Shown here: one piece after another, positions 47,429-60,270 of the stretch
Numbering within the stretch: the stretch's first letter is position 1
How the letters are laid out: every line of letters begins with the position of its first letter
Assembly (NCBI RefSeq): GCF_000145255.1
Contig: NC_014394.1
Location: 3,098,472 to 3,162,471, forward strand
DNA length: 64,000 nucleotides
Origin: Gallionella capsiferriformans ES-2
Lineage (GTDB): Bacteria > Pseudomonadota > Gammaproteobacteria > Burkholderiales > Gallionellaceae
Reading direction: 5' to 3'
Notes under the pieces: model-generated
What the model saw: the letters and a program-made list of their open reading frames with translations, nothing else
What the model was told of the DNA's origin: nothing
Databases searched by the model: none
Made by a program: the position numbers and the translations under genes

Positions 47429-48802
47429 CTAACTACTCACCGGTTTGTTTTTGACCGGACGACTCCAGCCTGGAATGGATAATTGTTTGCTGCGCGACAG
47501 GGTCAGTTCACCCTCCGGAGTATTGCGCGTAATCGTTGACCCGGCACCGATGGTTGAGCCTTTCGCGATCGTGACGGGCGCAACCAGCTGCGTGTCTGAG
47601 CCGATGAACACATCGTCTTCGATGATTGTACGGAATTTGTTCGCGCCATCGTAATTGCAGGTAATGGTTCCCGCCCCGATGTTGACCCTCTGACCAATAT
47701 TTGTGTCACCAATATAGCTTAAATGATTGGCTTTGCTGCCCTTGTCAATTTCACTATTTTTAATCTCGACAAAATTGCCAACGTGAACCTCAGCATGCAG
47801 CGTTGAGCCGGGGCGGATGCGCGCATAGGGGCCAATACGGCAGTCTGCGCCAACCGTGCTTGAATCGATATGACTGTAGGGCGCGACCTGCGTGCCATCA
47901 GCGATATTGGCGTTTTTAATGATGCAATAGGCGCCGATCTGCACGTTGCTGCCCAAATTGACGGCTCCTTCGAAGAGACATCCGACATCAATTTCAACGT
48001 CGCGACCGCAGACGAGCGTACCCCGAACATCCAGTCTTGCAGGATCGGCCAGCGTGACGCCGTGAGCCAGTAGACGCTGCGCCTCAACCTGCTGCCAGGT
48101 GCGCTCTAAAACTGCCAATTGCGACTTGCTGTTAACGCCGTGCACTTCCCAATCAAAACCGGGTTGTGTCGTGTGCACAGCAACCCCATCGGCAACAGCC
48201 ATGCCCACGATATCGGTCAGATAGTATTCGCCCTGTGCATTATCGGTGCGCAATGCAGCCAGCCACCTTCTCAGATCGCGGGTTGGCGCGAGCAGAATGC
48301 CGGTATTCACTTCGCGGATAAGCAGTTGATCCTCAGTTGCATCCTTTTGCTCGACAATCGCCGTGACCGCCCCCTGCTCATTGCGCACAATTCGACCGTA
48401 TCCTGCGGGATTATCCATATTGACCGTCAGCAGCGTCAGCCCTGAACCCGCCTGTCGCATCTGATGTAAAGTCGAATGCTGAATCAGTGGCACATCACCA
48501 TATAGAACCAGTGTTTGACTCTCATCATTTAAGAGTGGCATCGCCTGTTGCACGGCGTGCCCTGTCCCCAACTGAGGTTCTTGTAACGCAAATTCGGCGC
48601 CCCTATTCTTAAGCGCTGCCGGTACGGCCTCACCGCCATGCCCGTAAATCACAATGATATTTTGTGGGGCGAGCGTCTGTGCGCATTCAAGTACGCGACC
48701 TACCAGCGATTTTCCAGCCAGCGCATGAAGGACTTTTGGTTTGTCCGAGTACATGCGCGTGCCCTTTCCGGCTGCGAGAATTACAATGTTGAGAGATGAC
48801 AT
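47429..48802 (-). CDS. glmU: Bifunctional UDP-GlcNAc synthesis enzyme GlmU
   Basis: 457 residues. The uridylyltransferase domain has [20 protein letters not shown] and YGDVPLI; the left-handed beta-helix acetyltransferase domain has [26 protein letters not shown] and [16 protein letters not shown]. Works directly after GlmS in the pathway; the adjacent order glmU-glmS is common near the atp operon. Confidence 0.98.
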   Translation of the reverse strand: MSSLNIVILAAGKGTRMYSDKPKVLHALAGKSLVGRVLECAQTLAPQNIIVIYGHGGEAVPAALKNRGAEFALQEPQLGTGHAVQQAMPLLNDESQTLVLYGDVPLIQHSTLHQMRQAGSGLTLLTVNMDNPAGYGRIVRNEQGAVTAIVEQKDATEDQLLIREVNTGILLAPTRDLRRWLAALRTDNAQGEYYLTDIVGMAVADGVAVHTTQPGFDWEVHGVNSKSQLAVLERTWQQVEAQRLLAHGVTLADPARLDVRGTLVCGRDVEIDVGCLFEGAVNLGSNVQIGAYCIIKNANIADGTQVAPYSHIDSSTVGADCRIGPYARIRPGSTLHAEVHVGNFVEIKNSEIDKGSKANHLSYIGDTNIGQRVNIGAGTITCNYDGANKFRTIIEDDVFIGSDTQLVAPVTIAKGSTIGAGSTITRNTPEGELTLSRSKQLSIPGWSRPVKNKPVSS

Positions 48803-48905
48803 AGGATGCCTTAATTTTTTTTCGATTATACCAAACGATTACTGTCAACTGCCCCTAAGACTTTATGATGTTATCACCCAGAATTTTCTTATAAATTCTG
48901 GACGT

Positions 48906-48932
48906 AAAAAAAGCAGCCGAAGCTGCTTTTTT
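48906..48932. terminator. Rho-independent terminator after the atp operon
   Basis: AAAAAAAGCAGC-CGAA-GCTGCTTTTTT forms a strong stem with a T-run on either strand. It lies 20 bp past the atpC stop, so it should end atp transcription on the minus strand before glmU. Confidence 0.88.
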
Positions 48933-48952
48933 ATTTACCACAAGACTTGCTG

Positions 48953-49381
48953 CTAGTGACCAACTTGCTTACGGATCTGATGAATCATATGCAACTGAGC
49001 AATCGCTTGCGCCAGTTCTGATTCAGCCTGTGCGTAATCAAGATCCGAAGTACGATTTTTCATCGTTTCTTCGGCGGCCTGCTTCGCTTCCAACGCACGC
49101 GACTCATCCAGATCTTTGCCACGAATGGCGGTATCTGAAAGGATGGTCACGACGTCGGGTTGAACTTCAAGCATCCCACCGGACACGTAGATCAGCTCTT
49201 CTTCGGCCTGGTCAGGGCGACGAATTCTTACAGAACCAGGCTTGATACGAGTCAACAGAGGGGTGTGGCGAGGATAAATCCCCAGCTCACCCATTTCTCC
49301 GGGTACGATGACTATTTCAGCAAGTCCGGAGAAGATCAACTCCTCCGCACTTACTACGTCGACGTGTACTGTCATTGCCAT
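48953..49381 (-). CDS. atpC: ATP synthase epsilon subunit
   Basis: 142 residues from the second in-frame ATG, which has AGGTGA upstream. [20 protein letters not shown] and [21 protein letters not shown] are the family blocks, and the C-terminal helices that inhibit ATP hydrolysis are present. Last gene of the atp operon. Confidence 0.96.
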   Translation of the reverse strand: MAMTVHVDVVSAEELIFSGLAEIVIVPGEMGELGIYPRHTPLLTRIKPGSVRIRRPDQAEEELIYVSGGMLEVQPDVVTILSDTAIRGKDLDESRALEAKQAAEETMKNRTSDLDYAQAESELAQAIAQLHMIHQIRKQVGH

Positions 49382-49396
49382 GGCTGTCACCTATTT

Positions 49397-50842
<1,446 letters not shown>

Positions 50843-50856
50843 CTACAGTCCTACAA

Positions 50857-51723
50857 TTAGCCTACTGCCGCCGCTCCGCTGCAAATCTCGGAAATCTCAC
50901 GGGTAATTGCAGCCTGACGTGCCTTGTTGTAGACCAGTTTAAGGTCAGCGATGACGCTTTTAGCATTGTCAGATGCGGATTTCATTGCAACCATACGCGA
51001 ACTCTGTTCAGAAGCCATGTTTTCCACGACGCCCTGATAAACCAGAGATTCGACGTAGCGCAACAACAACTCGTCGATTACGACTTTCGCGTCAGGTTCG
51101 TAAATATAATCCCAACTGCCCTGCGGTACGCCCAACTGTTCGCCACTCAACGGCAACAACTGCTCGACGCAAGGTTCTTGCTTCATGGTGTTGACGAAAT
51201 GGTTGTAGCAAATGTGGATCGCATCGATTTCACCTGCAACATAGGCATCCAGCATCACCTTAACAGCACCGATCAAACTGGCCAGATGAGGTGCATCGCC
51301 CAATCCTGTCAGGTTAGACTTGATCTCAGTGCCCATGCGATTCATGAAGCCAAGCCCCTTATTGCCGATGGCGCAAACTGCAATTTTCTTGCCTTCTGAG
51401 TCCCAGGTCTTCATTTGACCAACCACGAGACGCAGCAAATTGCTGTTCAAACCGCCGCACAATCCCTTGTCCGAGGTAATCAGAATCACGCCAACCTTCT
51501 TGATGTCATCACGCTTAACCAGGAAGGCATGCTTGTATTCAGGATTGGCGCGGGACAAGTGAGCCGCCACTGCACGGATCTTTTCTGCATAAGGACGGGC
51601 CGCGCGCATGCGCTCCTGTGCCTTGCGCATCTTGGCAGCGGCAACCATTTCCATGGCGCGTGTAATCTTTCGTGTATTTTCTACACTCTTGATTTTCGTG
51701 CGGATTTCTTTACTGCCAGCCAT
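50857..51723 (-). CDS. atpG: ATP synthase gamma subunit
   Basis: 288 residues. Central rotor stalk of F1, with the long N-terminal helix ([30 protein letters not shown]) and the C-terminal helix ending near [21 protein letters not shown]. Sits between atpA and atpD as usual. Confidence 0.99.
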   Translation of the reverse strand: MAGSKEIRTKIKSVENTRKITRAMEMVAAAKMRKAQERMRAARPYAEKIRAVAAHLSRANPEYKHAFLVKRDDIKKVGVILITSDKGLCGGLNSNLLRLVVGQMKTWDSEGKKIAVCAIGNKGLGFMNRMGTEIKSNLTGLGDAPHLASLIGAVKVMLDAYVAGEIDAIHICYNHFVNTMKQEPCVEQLLPLSGEQLGVPQGSWDYIYEPDAKVVIDELLLRYVESLVYQGVVENMASEQSSRMVAMKSASDNAKSVIADLKLVYNKARQAAITREISEICSGAAAVG

Positions 51724-51794
51724 TTCTCACTCCACCTTTTAGCCGGCAGACTCGCAATCCATTAGGATTGCAGACTGCTCGGCTAGTTGTTTTA

Positions 51795-53336
51795 TCAGTA
51801 AACTGCAGTTGCTTTGAATTCCTCAATCGCAGCTGACAACAGCTTTTCATTGTCCGCGCTCAGGTCTTTTTTGGATTCAATCGTATCCATCAATTCCTTG
51901 TTTTTGGACTTCAGATAAGCATGAACTGCAGATTCGAATGCGAGTGCTTTAGGCACAGCAACGTCATCAAAGTAACCCTTGTTCACGCAGAACAATGTCA
52001 CAGACATTTCAGCAACCGACAGAGGGCAGTATTGCAACTGCTTCATCAGTTCGGTGACCAGCTTACCGCGTTCGAGTTGCTTGCGAGTCGCTTCATCCAG
52101 ATCAGAGGCGAATTGCGCAAAAGCGGCCAATTCACGGTACTGAGCCAGTGCCAGACGCACACCGCCACCCAGCTTCTTGATGACCTTAGTCTGAGCTGCA
52201 CCACCCACACGAGATACCGAGATACCGGCATTAATCGCAGGACGGATACCGGCGTTGAACAAGTCGGTTTCCAGGAAGATCTGACCGTCGGTAATCGAAA
52301 TCACGTTGGTTGGAACGAATGCAGATACGTCGCCAGCCTGAGTTTCAATGATAGGCAATGCGGTCAAAGAACCCGTCTTACCCGTCACAGCACCCTTGGT
52401 GAACTTTTCAACGTATTCAACGTTGACGCGCGCTGCGCGTTCAAGCAAACGGGAATGCAGGTAGAACACGTCGCCAGGATAAGCTTCGCGACCTGGTGGA
52501 CGGCGCAGCAGCAGCGAAATCTGACGGTATGCCCAAGCTTGCTTGGTCAGATCATCGTAAACGATCAGTGCATCTTCACCGCGATCGCGGAAGTATTCAC
52601 CCATGGTGCAACCGGCGTACGGTGCCAAGAACTGCATCGCTGCAGAATCTGAAGCTGTCGCTGCAACCACAATCGTGTAACCCAGTGCGCCGTGCTCTTC
52701 GAGCTTGCGAACGACGTTCACAACGGTCGATGCTTTTTGACCGATCGCAACGTAGATACAGGTAATGCCCTGACCCTTTTGGTTGATGATCGCATCAATC
52801 GCTACCGCAGTCTTACCGGTTTGACGATCGCCGATGATCAATTCGCGTTGACCGCGACCGACTGGCACCATTGCATCGATAGACTTCAAACCGGTTTGTA
52901 CCGGCTGATCAACAGATTGACGCTCGATAACGCCAGGCGCTACCTTTTCGATCTTGTCGGTCATCTTTGCATTGATCGGGCCTTTGCCGTCGATAGGCTG
53001 TCCGAGCGCGTTTACAACGCGACCGCACAATTCTGGACCTACAGGCACTTCAAGGATGCGACCGGTGCACTTAACAGTGTCGCCTTCGGTGATGTGTTCG
53101 TATTCGCCGAGAATAACGGCACCTACGGAATCACGCTCCAGGTTCAGCGCGAGGCCGAAAGTATTGCCCGGGAACTCCAACATTTCGCCTTGCATCACAT
53201 CGGACAAGCCGTATACGCGAACAATACCGTCAGTCACACTGACAACGGTACCTTCAGTGCGAGCCTGAGTCAGCGCTTCGAAATTTTCAATGCGGCTGCG
53301 AATCAAATTACTTATTTCAGAAGGGTCAAGCTTCAT
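51795..53336 (-). CDS. atpA: ATP synthase alpha subunit
   Basis: 513 residues. Nucleotide-binding non-catalytic F1 subunit: P-loop [29 protein letters not shown] near the N-terminus and [20 protein letters not shown]. Normal length. Confidence 0.99.
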   Translation of the reverse strand: MKLDPSEISNLIRSRIENFEALTQARTEGTVVSVTDGIVRVYGLSDVMQGEMLEFPGNTFGLALNLERDSVGAVILGEYEHITEGDTVKCTGRILEVPVGPELCGRVVNALGQPIDGKGPINAKMTDKIEKVAPGVIERQSVDQPVQTGLKSIDAMVPVGRGQRELIIGDRQTGKTAVAIDAIINQKGQGITCIYVAIGQKASTVVNVVRKLEEHGALGYTIVVAATASDSAAMQFLAPYAGCTMGEYFRDRGEDALIVYDDLTKQAWAYRQISLLLRRPPGREAYPGDVFYLHSRLLERAARVNVEYVEKFTKGAVTGKTGSLTALPIIETQAGDVSAFVPTNVISITDGQIFLETDLFNAGIRPAINAGISVSRVGGAAQTKVIKKLGGGVRLALAQYRELAAFAQFASDLDEATRKQLERGKLVTELMKQLQYCPLSVAEMSVTLFCVNKGYFDDVAVPKALAFESAVHAYLKSKNKELMDTIESKKDLSADNEKLLSAAIEEFKATAVY

Positions 53337-53366
53337 CTGGATTTCCTTATCTTGATAAATCTATTA

Positions 53367-53900
53367 TCAGGCCAGGGCGGTTGCCATTTCGCCAAGACGT
53401 GTGCGCACAGAACCATCTATGACGCTGTCGCCGGTACGAATAACCACACCACCTAGCAAATCTTTATTGATACTACAGACCAACTTTATGTCACGTCCGA
53501 GGCGCTTCTTCATCGAGGCGCTGATCGTGTCCTGCTGCTTAGTCGTCAATTCAAATGCCGATTCCACAACAACGTGAGCCGTCTTTTCAGCATCTGCACG
53601 CAGCGCTTCAAAAATTTCCGAAATTTCCGGTAATTCACGCACACGGCGCTTTTCGACCAAAATACGGACAAAATTGATTTGCTGTGGTTTCGCTTTATCG
53701 CCCAGCAAGCTGAGAACCAAGCTCTCAACTTTTGCCTTGGCTACCCTTGGACTGGCGATGACGGCCTGCACATCGGGATGGCTGATGGAACCCGCCAGCT
53801 GCGAAATTGCATCGGACCAACCCTTTAAATCCGACAAGCTCTGCGCGACATCAAAGGCGGCTTGTGCGTATGGTCGTGCTGTTGTTATGGCTTCAGACAT
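53367..53900 (-). CDS. atpH: ATP synthase delta subunit
   Basis: 177 residues. Peripheral stalk cap linking F1 to the b subunits. ARPYAQAAFDVAQSLSDLKGW at the N-terminus and the C-terminal GGVVIRTGDSVIDGSVRTRL are conserved. Confidence 0.98.
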   Translation of the reverse strand: MSEAITTARPYAQAAFDVAQSLSDLKGWSDAISQLAGSISHPDVQAVIASPRVAKAKVESLVLSLLGDKAKPQQINFVRILVEKRRVRELPEISEIFEALRADAEKTAHVVVESAFELTTKQQDTISASMKKRLGRDIKLVCSINKDLLGGVVIRTGDSVIDGSVRTRLGEMATALA

Positions 53901-53905
53901 GATGA

Positions 53906-54376
53906 TTACATTTCCGCAACAAGTTTATCGAGCAAATCGTTGTGAGCTTTAGAATCAACTTCACGACCCAGAATCTTGGCGGCACCCGCAAGGGCAATCG
54001 CCGAAACCTGTGAACGCAATTGTTCTTTGGCACGGAACGCTTCTTGTTCGATTTCAGCCGTAGCACCAGCGATGATGCGATCAGCTTCAACTTTAGCCTG
54101 AAGCTTTGCAGCTTCAATGATTTCAGTAGCACGCTTATCTCCGCTTGCGAGGATGTCAGCCGCTTTTTCCTTAGCTTCACGCAACAACTCGGCAGAACGC
54201 TTAGCAGCCAGATCAAGATCATGCTTCCCACGCTCAGCAGCAGCCAGACCGTCAGCTATCGTTTTTTGCCGGCTTTCAATCGCCGACATCAATGGCGGCC
54301 AGATGAACTTGGCTGTAAACCATATCAGAATGGCAAACGTCAAAGCCTGCGCAATCAGTGTAAAAGTAATATCCAT
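53906..54376 (-). CDS. atpF: ATP synthase b subunit
   Basis: 156 residues from an ATG with GGAG upstream; an upstream in-frame ATG is unlikely. One N-terminal membrane helix (FTLIAQALTFAILIWFTAKF) is followed by a long charged helix typical of the peripheral stalk. Confidence 0.97.
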   Translation of the reverse strand: MDITFTLIAQALTFAILIWFTAKFIWPPLMSAIESRQKTIADGLAAAERGKHDLDLAAKRSAELLREAKEKAADILASGDKRATEIIEAAKLQAKVEADRIIAGATAEIEQEAFRAKEQLRSQVSAIALAGAAKILGREVDSKAHNDLLDKLVAEM

Positions 54377-54420
54377 TTCAGCTCCTAACAATGGCCTGAA
54401 CAGCGCAGGCCAGGCCCAAA

Positions 54421-54717
<297 letters not shown>

Positions 54718-54753
54718 TTATAAAAATACTACTTACTACTACTTTTGCGACTA

Positions 54754-55554
54754 CTAGTGACTCTCATGAGCCATTGCAAGATACACAACGGTCAGCATCA
54801 TGAAAATAAAGGCTTGCAACACAACAATCAGTATATGGAAGATTGCCCATCCAGCTCCTAACAGCGCACCGAATATCGTACCTACCAGACCGGTCGCGGC
54901 CCACATCCCCAACAGCAGGAAGATGATTTCGCCAGCGTACATGTTACCGAACAGACGCAGTGCATGCGACAGCGGCTTGGAAACATATTCGATCAGATTG
55001 AACAAAAAGTTGGCAGGCCAGATCAGCGGATTAGAACCGAACGGAGCACAGAACAATTCATGAATCCAGCCGCCCAGACCTTTTACCTTGATGCTAAAGA
55101 AAATCATCAGGAACCATACAGACAGCGCCAGCGCGAAAGTAGTATTGATGTCTGAAGTTGGAACGGCACGCCATTCATCCTGACCGAACACATGCTTGTA
55201 AATCCACGCCATCACGTCGATAGGCAGGAAGTCCATCGCGTTCATCATCAGCACCCAGACAAAAACGGTCAGTGCGAGTGGCGCAATAAATTTGCTGCGA
55301 TCGCCATGGAATATGCCCTTGACTTGATCATCAATGAATTCAACCAGCAATTCTACGGCCGCCTGGCGCTTAGTCGGCACACCTGCCGTTACGCCGCGAA
55401 CGACCCAGTATAGGAAGCCGAAAGTCAGCAATCCCAGCAAGCCGGATACGATTAACGTATCCATGTGCAAAGACCAAAATCCTTGCCCGCTCGTGCTGAA
55501 AGTTAAGTGATGTGTGATATAGCTAGAGGGTGTTAGCGCGTGTTCTGTCGACAT
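54754..55554 (-). CDS. atpB: ATP synthase a subunit
   Basis: 266 residues. Membrane stator channel; the essential Arg lies in [20 protein letters not shown]. About five to six membrane helices. Confidence 0.98.
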   Translation of the reverse strand: MSTEHALTPSSYITHHLTFSTSGQGFWSLHMDTLIVSGLLGLLTFGFLYWVVRGVTAGVPTKRQAAVELLVEFIDDQVKGIFHGDRSKFIAPLALTVFVWVLMMNAMDFLPIDVMAWIYKHVFGQDEWRAVPTSDINTTFALALSVWFLMIFFSIKVKGLGGWIHELFCAPFGSNPLIWPANFLFNLIEYVSKPLSHALRLFGNMYAGEIIFLLLGMWAATGLVGTIFGALLGAGWAIFHILIVVLQAFIFMMLTVVYLAMAHESH

Positions 55555-55566
55555 TCGTGGATCCAG

Positions 55567-56034
55567 TTATTTTTTATTATTCCCTATGGCTCCCAGCCCC
55601 GCACCAGAAACCAGTACGGAAGCGGCCAGCCCGCCTATCAGAGCCAATGGAACCAGCCCGTTATAAAGTTTAAATATCATCAGCAACTGCACTGAGATCA
55701 CCATTACTTTGGTAGCCTCAGCTTTGAGCAATGCGACCAAAACCCCACCTGCGGATTGATCACTTCGTCTTCGTGTCATCAAAACACCTGCATAACCGCC
55801 TATCAGCGCAGCAGCCCCTCCTAAAAATGAGGAAATGGCCGCGTTAACACTGCTAATCAGCAGATAGACGACGCAAAATGCGAGCGTTACGATTATTTGC
55901 CAGCGAGCTGCCTTTTTGAAGGCTAGATTTATTGTTGTTTTTGTTTCATCCATACCGGAGATTTCAACGACCTTTTCAATCTCTAGTTTTTCTGAATAGG
56001 CCGCATTGTCATTGATTCCATCAGCCAAAGTCAA
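55567..56034 (-). CDS. atpI: ATP synthase assembly protein AtpI
   Basis: 155 residues with four membrane helices after a polar N-terminus: IIVTLAFCVVYLLISSVNAA, SFLGGAAALIGGYAGVLM, VISVQLLMIFKLYNGLVPL and IGGLAASVLVSG. It helps c-ring assembly in other bacteria. First gene of the operon, overlapping the end of parB by 4 bp. Confidence 0.93.
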   Translation of the reverse strand: MTLADGINDNAAYSEKLEIEKVVEISGMDETKTTINLAFKKAARWQIIVTLAFCVVYLLISSVNAAISSFLGGAAALIGGYAGVLMTRRRSDQSAGGVLVALLKAEATKVMVISVQLLMIFKLYNGLVPLALIGGLAASVLVSGAGLGAIGNNKK

Positions 56035-56894
56035 GCCCCTTTATTACAATTTTGCAAATTAGCAATCAGACTATCCAGTTGCTCGTGGCTGACATAGTCA
56101 ATTACCAATTGCCCCGCGCCTTTGCTTTTTTGCTTGATCGTCACGTTAGTACCTATGCGCTCCGACAAGGATTCCTGCAAACTCAATACATCACGGCTAA
56201 TTTCGCGTGCCTTTTTGGGTTCTGCCGGATGCTGCAAGTTATAAATCAGCTTTTCCGCCTCGCGAACCGATAAATTATCCTGAGAAATTTTATTTGCTGC
56301 AGCAATTTGCTGCGCGCCATCCAGCGCTAGCAGCGCCCGCGCATGCCCCATGTCCAGTCGGTTTTCCATCAGCATGGCTTGAACCGGCAAGGGTAATTTT
56401 AATAGTCGCAGTAAATTGCTGGCTGCACTGCGCGACCGTCCCACCGCATCGGCAGCCGTCTGATGCGTCATTTCGAACTCATCGATCAAACGCTGGATGC
56501 CTATCGCCTCCTCGAGCGGATTTAAATTTTCGCGCTGAATATTTTCAATCAGCGCCATCGCAAGCGCCGCTTTGTCCGGTACAGCGCGTACCAGTACCGG
56601 TACGTGACTCAATCCGGCTATTTGCGCGGCACGCCAGCGGCGTTCTCCCGCAATAATTTCGTAACTCTCGTCCGGCAATTGGCGCGCTAAGATGGGCTGA
56701 ATAACGCCTTGCGCTTTGATAGAAGCCGCCAGTTCCTGTAATGACGCCTCTTCCATATTGCTGCGCGGCTGATATTTCCCCGGCTTGAGCATCGCCACAC
56801 TTAAATCGCGCAGCACATCATCCTTCTCGCTTTTACTACCCGACAGCAGCGCGTCAAGTCCGCGGCCCAGGCCTCTTTGTGTTTTTGTCATCAT
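56031..56894 (-). CDS. parB: Chromosome-partitioning protein ParB
   Basis: 287 residues. CTPase/parS-binding protein: GLGRGLDALL at the N-terminus, the GERRWRAAQIAGL CTP-binding motif, ENIQRENLNPLEEA, and helix-turn-helix region MTHQTAADAVGRSRSAASNL. A parS-like site is at 60254-60269. 3 bp after parA. Confidence 0.97.
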   Translation of the reverse strand: MMTKTQRGLGRGLDALLSGSKSEKDDVLRDLSVAMLKPGKYQPRSNMEEASLQELAASIKAQGVIQPILARQLPDESYEIIAGERRWRAAQIAGLSHVPVLVRAVPDKAALAMALIENIQRENLNPLEEAIGIQRLIDEFEMTHQTAADAVGRSRSAASNLLRLLKLPLPVQAMLMENRLDMGHARALLALDGAQQIAAANKISQDNLSVREAEKLIYNLQHPAEPKKAREISRDVLSLQESLSERIGTNVTIKQKSKGAGQLVIDYVSHEQLDSLIANLQNCNKGA

Positions 56895-56897
56895 TCT

Positions 56898-57680
56898 TTA
56901 TGCCGCCTTTGCAGAATTTGCTGCGATACTCAATAATTCACTGGCTAGCGCCAGATAAGCCTGTGTTCCCTTGGATGCCTTGTCGTGATACAGCACGGGC
57001 ACGCCGTAACTGGGCGCCTCAGCCAACCGCACATTACGGGGGATAACCGTGCTGTAGACTTTTTTACCAAAGTGCGCCTGCAACTGATCAGAGACTTGTT
57101 GCGCGAGCGTGTTGCGCGGATCAAACATGGTACGCAACAGTCCTTCAATTTCCAGTACCGGATTGAGGCTTGCGCGTACGCGGCGTATGGTATTGACCAG
57201 ATCGCTCAAACCTTCCAACGCATAGTATTCGCACTGCATCGGGATCATCACCGACTTTGCCGCACATAAACCATTTAAAGTCAAAAGGTTAAGCGCTGGC
57301 GGACAATCTATCAGAACAAAATCGTATTCATCAGCAACCTTAGTGATCGCATCGCGCAAGCGCGTTTCCCGATTCAAAAATTCGATCAGTTCAATCTCGG
57401 CTCCCGCCAAATCCCGGTTCGCCGGTAGAACATCGTATTTCCCCGCGACCGATGTTCGTCTAGACTCGGCGATGGTTTTTTTCCCCAGCAGCACGTGATA
57501 GACGGTCATTTCAAGATCGCGCTTTTCGATGCCGCTACCCATGGTTGCATTCCCTTGCGGATCCAGATCGATCAGCAGCACCCGCTGACCGATGGCGGCA
57601 AGACTGGCGGCCAAATTCACGGTCGTAGTGGTTTTTCCCACCCCGCCCTTTTGATTGGCTATCGCCATTATTTTAATCAT
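56898..57680 (-). CDS. parA: Chromosome-partitioning ATPase ParA
   Basis: 260 residues. Deviant Walker A ANQKGGVGKTTTTVNLA, LLIDLDPQGNATMGSGI, and IDCPPALNLLTLNGLCAA. Works with ParB to segregate the origin region. Overlaps rsmG by 8 bp. Confidence 0.97.
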   Translation of the reverse strand: MIKIMAIANQKGGVGKTTTTVNLAASLAAIGQRVLLIDLDPQGNATMGSGIEKRDLEMTVYHVLLGKKTIAESRRTSVAGKYDVLPANRDLAGAEIELIEFLNRETRLRDAITKVADEYDFVLIDCPPALNLLTLNGLCAAKSVMIPMQCEYYALEGLSDLVNTIRRVRASLNPVLEIEGLLRTMFDPRNTLAQQVSDQLQAHFGKKVYSTVIPRNVRLAEAPSYGVPVLYHDKASKGTQAYLALASELLSIAANSAKAA

Positions 57681-58323
57681 GAGGCTCTCCCGGTTTTGCT
57701 ATCACCAAACAACGTGCGGCATCCAGCCCCGGCACCTTCAAAGGAATAATCTTCAGAACGGTACAATCCTTGGGCACGCCCGGCAACTCCTTATCCGGCA
57801 AGCCTTTCATCGCCACCCAGTGCCCGTCGTCCGCCATTAAATGGCGGGTCACACGCAAAAAATCGCCCAGCTCAGTGAATGCACGGGAAATAATGCCGCT
57901 GTATTTCTGACTGGCATCGACATCCTCCACTCTGGCGCAGCGAACCTGCGCGTTATGCAGCCCCAGCTCTATGATGGCCTGCTGGACAAATCCCGTCTTT
58001 TTGCTGTTGCTGTCGAGCAAAGTAACCGACCAGTCCGGCCGACAGATCGCCAGCACTAACCCAGGCAGCCCGGCACCGCATCCGACATCCAGCCAGCGGC
58101 CCGCTTGCAAATGCGGCAACACAGCGAGACTATCGAGCAGGTGATAACTGACCATCTGCTGCGGATCGCGGATCGCCGTCAGGTTATAGACCTTGTTCCA
58201 CTTTACCAGCAACTGCAGATAATCAATCAGTTTTTGCTCTGTGTCGCTGTCCACGCTCAGCCCCAGCTCTGCGATGCCGCGATGCAACCCCGCGTGCAAA
58301 GCCGTTTGATTATTATTTGGCAT
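57673..58323 (-). CDS. rsmG: 16S rRNA (guanine527-N7)-methyltransferase RsmG
   Basis: 216 residues. SAM site [20 protein letters not shown], and [20 protein letters not shown] typical of GidB/RsmG. Overlaps mnmG and parA, so the cluster is co-transcribed. Confidence 0.97.
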   Translation of the reverse strand: MPNNNQTALHAGLHRGIAELGLSVDSDTEQKLIDYLQLLVKWNKVYNLTAIRDPQQMVSYHLLDSLAVLPHLQAGRWLDVGCGAGLPGLVLAICRPDWSVTLLDSNSKKTGFVQQAIIELGLHNAQVRCARVEDVDASQKYSGIISRAFTELGDFLRVTRHLMADDGHWVAMKGLPDKELPGVPKDCTVLKIIPLKVPGLDAARCLVIAKPGEPHD

Positions 58324-60196
58324 CTTTGAATCCGCGCTTTAAATGCACCAGCAATAAGGAGATGGCCGCCGGTGTAATACCGGAGATACGTGCCGCCTGC
58401 CCAACCGTTTCGGGTTTATGCGTGTTGAGTTTTTGCTGCACCTCGATCGATAAACCGCGCACTTCACGGTAATCCAGATCGGATGGCAATCGCTGCACCT
58501 CGTTGCGCTCTGAACTCTTAATCTCGGCATGCTGCCGGTCTATATAGCCCTGATATTTAGCTTGTATCTCGACCTGTTCAGACACCCAGGGATCAGGGGT
58601 CGCCTCGCCCGCACCGGGCAACGTCATTAAACTGGCGTAATTTACATCGGGTCGCAACAGCAATTCATGCAGCGAATATTCATGATCGATATTTTTACCT
58701 AATACGCGTTGCGCCTCTTCGACTGGCAAGTTACGCGGACTCATCCAGGTGCTGCGCAAGCGCTGCTGCTCCAGTGCAATTGCCTCGCGTTTAATTTCAA
58801 ATGCCTGCCAGCGCGCATCATCGACGATTCCTAACTTCCGGCCGATCTCCGTCAGTCGCAAATCCGCATTGTCCTCACGCAGTTGCAGTCGATATTCGGC
58901 ACGGCTGGTAAACATACGGTACGGTTCGGTCACCCCTTGCGTGATCAAATCGTCGACCATCACGCCAAGATAGGCCTCATCGCGACGCGGACACCAGGCG
59001 TCCATTTCACGCACCTGTAAAGACGCATTTAAGCCGGCAAGCAACCCTTGGGCCGCGGCTTCTTCATAGCCTGTCGTGCCATTGATTTGTCCGGCGAAGA
59101 ACAAGCCCTTAATCGCCTTGGTCTCCAGCGAGCTTTTCAGACCGCAGGGATTAAAGTAATCGTATTCAATCGCATAGCCGGGACGCAAAATGTGCGCGTT
59201 TTCCATACCCTTGATTGAGCGAACCAGTGCCAGCTGCACATCGAAAGGCAAACTGGTCGAAATCCCGTTCGGATAAATTTCGTGCGTGGTCAGGCCTTCG
59301 GGCTCGAGAAAAATCTGATGCGAGGTTTTGCCGGAAAATCGGGTAATTTTATCCTCGATGGACGGACAATAGCGCGGCCCCACGCCTTCGATCGCGCCGG
59401 TAAACAAGGGCGAACGGTCCAATCCACCCCGTATGATGTCATGCGTACGTTCCGATGTTTCCGTAATCCAGCACGGCATCTGGCGAGGATGCATCGCTCT
59501 GTTTCCCATGAAGGAAAACACCGGCACCGGATCATCTCCGGGCTGCTCCTGCAATACGGAATAATCGATGCTACGACCGTCAATGCGCGGCGGCGTGCCG
59601 GTTTTTAAGCGCCCCACGGGTAAATTTAGTTCGCGCAACCGATGCGACAAACTCACGGAAGGCGGATCACCCGCACGTCCTGCCTGATAGTTGGCCTGCC
59701 CCACATGGATCAGTCCGCCGAGAAAAGTCCCTGCCGTTAACACGACCGTTTTTGCACTAAATCGCAGCCCCAGTTGAGTGACGACACCGGTGACTTTATC
59801 CTGCTCCACCAGCAAATCGTCCACAGCCTGCTGAAACAACCAAAGATTCGGCTGATTTTCCAGCATGGTGCGTATGGCTTGTTTGTACAGCATGCGATCG
59901 GCCTGCGCGCGGGTTGCGCGCACTGCATAGCCTTTGCTCGAATTTAAGATGCGAAACTGAATGCCGCCGATATCGGTCGCCAGCGCCATCGCGCCGCCTA
60001 AGGCATCGACCTCTTTGACAAGATGACCTTTGCCTATCCCGCCGATAGAGGGATTGCATGACATTTGTCCCAGTGTCTCGATATTGTGACTCAGCAGCAA
60101 AGTTTTGCATCCCGCGCGCGCACTGACGAGCGCAGCCTCGGTTCCGGCATGCCCTCCACCCACCACAATCACATCGAATACATCAGGAAATTTCAT
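58313..60196 (-). CDS. mnmG: tRNA uridine-34 carboxymethylaminomethyl-modifying enzyme MnmG
   Basis: 627 residues from [20 protein letters not shown]; an upstream ATG adds 12 residues unlike the family. FAD-binding [37 protein letters not shown] and [17 protein letters not shown] are diagnostic. Works with MnmE on wobble uridines. Confidence 0.98.
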   Translation of the reverse strand: MKFPDVFDVIVVGGGHAGTEAALVSARAGCKTLLLSHNIETLGQMSCNPSIGGIGKGHLVKEVDALGGAMALATDIGGIQFRILNSSKGYAVRATRAQADRMLYKQAIRTMLENQPNLWLFQQAVDDLLVEQDKVTGVVTQLGLRFSAKTVVLTAGTFLGGLIHVGQANYQAGRAGDPPSVSLSHRLRELNLPVGRLKTGTPPRIDGRSIDYSVLQEQPGDDPVPVFSFMGNRAMHPRQMPCWITETSERTHDIIRGGLDRSPLFTGAIEGVGPRYCPSIEDKITRFSGKTSHQIFLEPEGLTTHEIYPNGISTSLPFDVQLALVRSIKGMENAHILRPGYAIEYDYFNPCGLKSSLETKAIKGLFFAGQINGTTGYEEAAAQGLLAGLNASLQVREMDAWCPRRDEAYLGVMVDDLITQGVTEPYRMFTSRAEYRLQLREDNADLRLTEIGRKLGIVDDARWQAFEIKREAIALEQQRLRSTWMSPRNLPVEEAQRVLGKNIDHEYSLHELLLRPDVNYASLMTLPGAGEATPDPWVSEQVEIQAKYQGYIDRQHAEIKSSERNEVQRLPSDLDYREVRGLSIEVQQKLNTHKPETVGQAARISGITPAAISLLLVHLKRGFKDAK

Positions 60197-60253
60197 GTCG
60201 CTACAGATTTTAAAAAGTGCCGCATCATACACCGGCCTTAATGTGAAATGAAC

Positions 60254-60269
60254 TGTTCCACGTGGAACC
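60254..60269. promoter_or_regulatory. parS: parS-like centromere site
   Basis: TGTTCCACGTGGAACC contains the perfect palindrome GTTCCACGTGGAAC and matches the common parS consensus (TGTTTCACGTGAAACA) at 13 of 16 positions. It lies in the gap between mnmG and mnmE, near parAB. Confidence 0.85.
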
Positions 60270-60270
60270 T

